DNA from: JAEMQF01 sp963775015
Lineage (GTDB): Bacteria; Pseudomonadota; Gammaproteobacteria; Burkholderiales; Burkholderiaceae_C
Assembly (NCBI GenBank): GCA_963775015.1
Contig: CAVZHI010000016.1
Coordinates: 29,456 to 93,455, forward strand
Direction: 5' to 3'
DNA: 64,000 bases
The notes under the pieces were generated by a model. It did no database searches and was not told the origin of the DNA. It was given only the letters and a program-made list of their open reading frames with translations. The position numbers were made by a program, and so were the translations under genes. How positions within the stretch are numbered: position 1 is the stretch's first letter; each line of letters starts with the position of its first letter. Below are positions 60,050-64,000 of this stretch, one piece after another.

Positions 60050-61064
60050 GCGCAGCCTCGGCCAGGCCGTCGCGTCGGATTCAACTGTGCCGGGTCGAGC
60101 GGCGAGCGCCAGCACGCGGCCATGTGCCCTGCGCCGACGTCGCGCAACACCGGGGGTTCGGCACGGCACTGCGCAATCGCAAACGGGCAGCGCGCGGCGA
60201 ATCGACAACCGTGTGGCAGGTGCAAGGGGTTGGGGGTAAACTGGCCCTCGATCGCGGCCGAGGCGGGTTCTCCGCTCGTCTGCCTCGTTCGAATCGTCCA
60301 GCCGCGGCAGCGCGCCCAACAGGCCCACCGTGTACGGATGCTGCGGCTCACTGAAGATGTCTTTCACGCTGGCCTGGTTCCACGACTCGCCCGGCATACA
60401 TGACCAGCACATGGTCGGCGATTTCGGCGACCACGCCCATGTCATGGGTGATCAGCACGATCGCCGTGCCGGTTCAACCGCAGCGTCCGCAGCAGGTCGA
60501 GGATCTGCGCCTGGATCGTCACGTCCAGCGCCGTCGTCGGCTCGTCGGCGATCAGCAGGCGCGGCTCGCCGGCCAGCGCCATGGCGATCATGGCGCGCTG
60601 GCGCATGCCGCCGGAAAGCTCGTGCGGGTACTCCAAGCGCAGTTCCGGGCGGGCATGCGGACCTGGCGAGCATCTCGAGCGCGCGCGCTCGGCCTGGGCG
60701 CGGTGATCGCGACGATGCCGCAGCAACGTCTCGACGATCTGGTCGCCGATCGTGAAGGCCGGGTTGAGAGACGTCATCGGCTCCTGAAAGATCATCGCCA
60801 TCGCGCCGCCGCGCAACTTGCATCGCGCGCGGCAGGCCGACCAGCTCGCGCCTCGAAGCGGATCGAGCCCGCCCCGATGCGGCCGTCGGCTGCGGCACAG
60901 GCCCATGATCGAAGCGCGGTGACGCTCTTGCCGCAACCCGATTCGCCGACGATGGCGAGCGTCCCCCGGCACCGACGAAAGCTCACGCCGTCAACCGCGA
61001 CGAGTTCGCCTTCGTCGGTATCAAAACGTGTGTGCAGGTCGCACACCTCGAGCAATGCGTTCAC
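60046..61064 (-). pseudogene. Peptide-type ABC transporter ATPase (DppD/OppD family), multiple frameshifts
   Basis: Fragments in several frames read in order as one DppD: NALLEVCDLHTRFDTDEGELVAVDGVSF, Walker A LAIVGESGCGKSVTAL, SIMGL, AMIFQEPMTSLNPAFTIGDQIVETLLRHR (in part), signature HELSGGMRQRAMIAMAL, Walker B LLIADEPTTALDVTIQAQ, then SEPQHPYTVGLLGALP and CRFAARCPFAIAQC. At least five indels separate them. The start GTG at 61064 overlaps the upstream DUF1028 stop. The dense damage matches the rest of 60-64 kb and suggests sequence error rather than biological decay. Confidence 0.82.
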
Positions 61065-61794
61065 TTTGCGGGGCTTTCGCGTGTGGACTGCGCCGCGTGG
61101 AACCGCAGCACCGCCGCTTCGATCGCCGCGCGGTCGGTCAAGCCTACCGGGTCGAGCCGGCCGGCGAGGCACGCGATGAAGGGCTGGAAGCGCTCCAGGC
61201 TCTTCGAGTAGAGGCGCCGCAATTCCTCGATCGGCTCGGCGTGGTCGTCGACGCGCAAATCGAGCGTTGGATAGTCTTGTTCAGCCTGGATGCGCAACGC
61301 CGCCGATTGTTTGCCACGCTTGTCGCCGCCCGCGGCTTCGCCGGCTGCCATCGCTGCGATCAGGCGCTCCGCCAGCGGCCGGCCCGCGGACTCACGATAG
61401 GCCGCTGCGGTCGCCTCGAGCACGGCAGCGCCGGCGAGCATGTTGCCCGCGACACTGAATCCATCCCCCTGCAAAGCTGGCCGCACCAGCCCGATGCAGT
61501 CCGCTCCCGGTGTGCGCCGCTGCTTTCACCCTGCGCACCCAAGACGTGCACCTGGCGGTGCGAGCGACCGGCGTCGGCGGCGCTCAGGCGCGCGATCACG
61601 TCTTGCGCCGTCTTGCCCTCGGCGAGCCACTGCATGCCGTGCGGCCCGTACAGCGGGTTCATCAAGGCCTGCGTCGACAGCGCACCCACGCCGCGCCGCG
61701 TGTGAACACACAACGCGCCGACGGCAAAAAAACGGCTCGCGATGGCGACGCCGAAGCGGCCGTCGTCGTCACGCGCCAGGATGGACCAGGTCAT
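61061..61794 (-). pseudogene. DUF1028 protein (Ntn-hydrolase-like), one frameshift
   Basis: Two frames together give about 244 residues. The N-terminal part is MTWSILARDDDGRFGVAIASRFFAVG (in part), LSTQALMNPLYGPHG and HVLGAQGESSGAH. The C-terminal part is FSVAGNMLAGAAVLEATAAAY, AAGGDKRGKQSAALRI and LDLRVDDHAEPIEELRRLYS. The frame changes near 61505-61515, where one extra base is needed. DUF1028 proteins are predicted Ntn-type hydrolases and often accompany peptide transporters, as here, where the gene leads the ABC operon (GTGA overlap with the DppD-like gene). Its substrate is unknown. Confidence 0.8.
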
Positions 61795-61936
61795 TGATTC
61801 CTGAAAAAAGTGAAGCCGCGATCTTGCGTGATTCCAGGGCCCTTGAAGCTACGGGATTGCCCCCGCCGGTATCCTGCAAGCGAGTTTCGTGCCGTGCCGC
61901 GATCGCGTCGACCTTGCCGCGTCACAATGCCCCGCC

Positions 61937-64000
61937 ATGGAAGTCCAGTTCACCGACCAGATCCAGCCGCTGAAGCTCGGCGAAGGCGACACCTTCCACG
62001 GCGAGGGCATCCTCGCCGTCACCAAGGCCTTGCTGCAATCCGGCGTGGCCTATGTCGGCGGTTACCAGGGCGCGCCGGTCTCGCACCTGCTCGACGTGCT
62101 GGTGCAGGCGCGGGACTACCTCGAGCTGGGCGTGCACGTCGAAGCGTGCACGAACGAAGCGTCGGCGGCCGCGATGCTGGGCGCGTCGATTAGCTATCCG
62201 GTGCGCGGCGCGGTCACGTGGAAGTCCATCGTCGGCACCAATGTCGCGGCCGACGCGCTTTCCAACCGGCGTCGCCCGGCGTCATGGGCGGCGCGTTGAT
62301 CGTCGTCGGCGAAGACTACGGCGAAGGCGCGAGCGTGATCCAGGAGCGCACCCACGCCTACGCGATGAAGTCGCACGCTCGTGCTGCTCGACCCGCGGCC
62401 CGACTGGCGAACACCGTGCGGATGGTGGAAAAGGCTTTGAACTCTCGAGGCCTCCCAACTCCCCGGTCATCATGGAGTTGCGAATTCGCACGTGCCATGT
62501 CCGGGGCGGATTCAGACGAGGACAATCTCGCGCCGAAGATCTCGCCGCCCGCAGCGAAGGAGGAGCCGGCGGCCTTCCTCGACGAGCGCCTCGCGCATCC
62601 GCCGGCCACATTCCGGCAGGAGAAACTGAAGTACGAGGGTGCGGATGCCGGCGGCGCGGCGGTTCATCGAAGACGAGGGCCTCAATGAGTTCGTTCCCCG
62701 GCTCGCTCATGGCGAAGTCGGGCCTGATCGTGCAGGGCGGGCTCTACAACAGCGCTGATTCGCGCGCTGCAGCTTGCCGCGGGCTTGCGGATCACTTCGG
62801 CAACACCGATATCCCGCTGCTGGGCGCTGGACGTGGTCTACCCGTTGGTCCCCGGCAGAAAGATCGACCGCTTTGGTGCCGGCTAAGCAAGCGGTGCTGG
62901 TGATAGAGGAAGGGGCAGCCGGAATACATCGAGAAGGACATCGCTAGGCGCTGCGCCGGGCTGGATCTTCAGACCCCGCGTGCACGGCAAGGACATGCTG
63001 CCGACCGCCGGCGAATACACCGTCGAGGTGATCCCGTCGGGATTGATCGCGTTCGTCGCGCGCGCTACCTGCCGGGCTCGACCCGAGCGCCGGCGCGCGC
63101 CAGGCAGGACGGCGACGGGGGGCGCCGCGCAGCCGGGGTGAAGCCGCTGGGCGCGCTGCCGCCGCGCCCACCGAATTTCTGCATGGCGGTCCCGGAACGG
63201 CCGGTGTTCGCGGCGCTCAAGCTGGCGAGCGCGAGGTCGGCCCGGTGCACATCTCGGCCGACATCGGCTGCCATGCGCTCGCCACCTTCGGGCCTTCCCC
63301 TCGGGCAACTCGATCCTCGGCTACGGCATGAGCCTGGCGAGCGCGCGCCGGCGTCTCGCCGATGTGCGGCGGCGCCGCTGGCGATCATGGGCGACGGCGG
63401 TTTCTGGCACAACGGCCTGCTCTCCGGCGTGCTTCGACGCTTTAAACGGCGACGACGCGTGCTGGTCATCATGAAGAACGGCTACACCTCGGCGACCGGC
63501 ACCCAGGAAACCCTCTCCACGCCGCAGTCCGAGGCCAAGGCGGGTGCGCTCGAGGCCAGGGCAGCATAAAGGGGTGCCACCGGGGGAGCGAGATGACCAT
63601 CGAGAAGACGCTCCAGGGCCTCGGCGTGAATGGCTGCGCACGGTGGACAACTACGACGTGGGTGCGGTGCGCAAGACGCTCAAGAGGCGATCACGACCGA
63701 GTTCGACGGGCTGAAGGTCGTCATCGCCGAAGGCGAATGCCAGCTCGAGCGGCAGCGCCGCATCAAGCCGTGGGCGCGCGCGCTGAAGCGAGGGGAAGCG
63801 GTCGTCCGGGTGAAGTACGGCGTGGACGAGGACATCTGCACCGGGGAACATGCCTGCATCCGGCTCTCGGGCTGCCCGACGCTGACGGTCAAGGACAACC
63901 CCGACCCGCTGCACGCGATCCGGTGGCCACCGTGATCGACGGCTGCGTCGGCTGCGGGCTGTGCGGCGAGAACGCGCATGCGGCGATCTTGTGCCCGAGT
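61937..64000 (+). pseudogene. iorA: Indolepyruvate ferredoxin oxidoreductase (IorA-like), heavily frameshifted and cut by the window end
   Basis: The first ~110 codons are intact: MEVQFTDQIQPLKLGEGDTF, VAYVGGYQGAPVSHLLDVL, ACTNEASAAAMLGASISYPVRGAVTWKSIVGTNVAADALSN (in part). Thereafter recognisable pieces alternate between frames: SPGVMGGALIVVGEDYGEGAS, VIMELRIRTCHVRG, GSLMAKSGLIVQGGLYN, the thiamine-pyrophosphate site AIMGDGGFWHNGLLSG, VIMKNGYTSATGTQE, KVVIAEGECQLERQRR, and a C-terminal ferredoxin region GCVGCGLCGENAHA. At least six indels are needed. The enzyme oxidatively decarboxylates aryl-pyruvates to acyl-CoA. The 3' end lies beyond base 64000. Confidence 0.8.

Noticed and set aside
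60046..64000. Genuine pseudogenisation of the transporter and iorA
   Set aside because: Indels are too dense, on both strands and in adjacent conserved genes with otherwise intact codons; sequence quality is the better explanation.

Overview
The window looks like chromosomal DNA of a high-GC betaproteobacterium, most likely Burkholderiales. This rests on gene content: a DUF3567 protein, the PhaM-type polyhydroxyalkanoate (PHA) granule regulator, a methionine synthase split into two genes, S-adenosylhomocysteine (SAH) riboswitches, an ahcY-tlyA-metF operon, and XrtA/PEP-CTERM-type exopolysaccharide genes. I saw no tRNA or rRNA gene, insertion sequence, phage gene or CRISPR array. Genes are tightly packed and no gene-free stretch exceeds about 250 bases.

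Layout. 0-3 kb: a truncated TorF-like porin, comM, and a glycine-zipper membrane protein. 3-8 kb: the cobalamin-binding half of MetH behind an SAH riboswitch, an OmpA-like lipoprotein, and the homocysteine-binding half of MetH. 8-12.5 kb: a GGDEF-EAL protein with a degenerate membrane sensor, and a tandem AAA ATPase. 12.6-17.6 kb: DUF3567, DUF3108, FAH-family hydrolase, aspartic protease, PhaM and FIST sensor. 17.6-21.5 kb: glycolate oxidase glcDEF, with glcD frameshifted. 21.5-29.3 kb: a compact exopolysaccharide initiation and export cluster that includes an ATPase/epimerase-like fusion protein. 29.5-37.8 kb: oxyR-dps, cca, GST, NDUFA9-like protein, soluble lytic transglycosylase, and two 5-formyl-THF cyclo-ligase genes around a TfoX-like gene. 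37.8-41 kb: ahcY-tlyA-metF behind a second SAH riboswitch. 41-51 kb: HAD phosphatase, a YcaQ-like glycosylase (two frameshifts), NUDIX, metK, two LpxL-like acyltransferases, dapF, DUF484, xerC and an RlmI-like methyltransferase. 51-55.4 kb: Lrp regulator, glmS, a second glycine-zipper protein, a DMT transporter and infA. 55.5-61.8 kb: a peptide-type ABC transporter operon with a DUF1028 gene. 61.9-64 kb: an indolepyruvate ferredoxin oxidoreductase gene.

The activated methyl cycle is unusually complete here: metH in two parts, metF, ahcY and metK, plus two folate cyclo-ligases. Both SAH riboswitches sit directly downstream of good -10 hexamers, so SAH build-up should switch on its own removal (ahcY, metF) and methionine regeneration (the B12 half of MetH).

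Sequence quality is uneven. Four isolated frameshifts interrupt otherwise well-conserved genes (glcD, the tyrosine kinase, and ycaQ twice). From about 60 kb to the end, frameshifts are so dense in several adjacent conserved genes that sequencing or assembly error is the simplest explanation.
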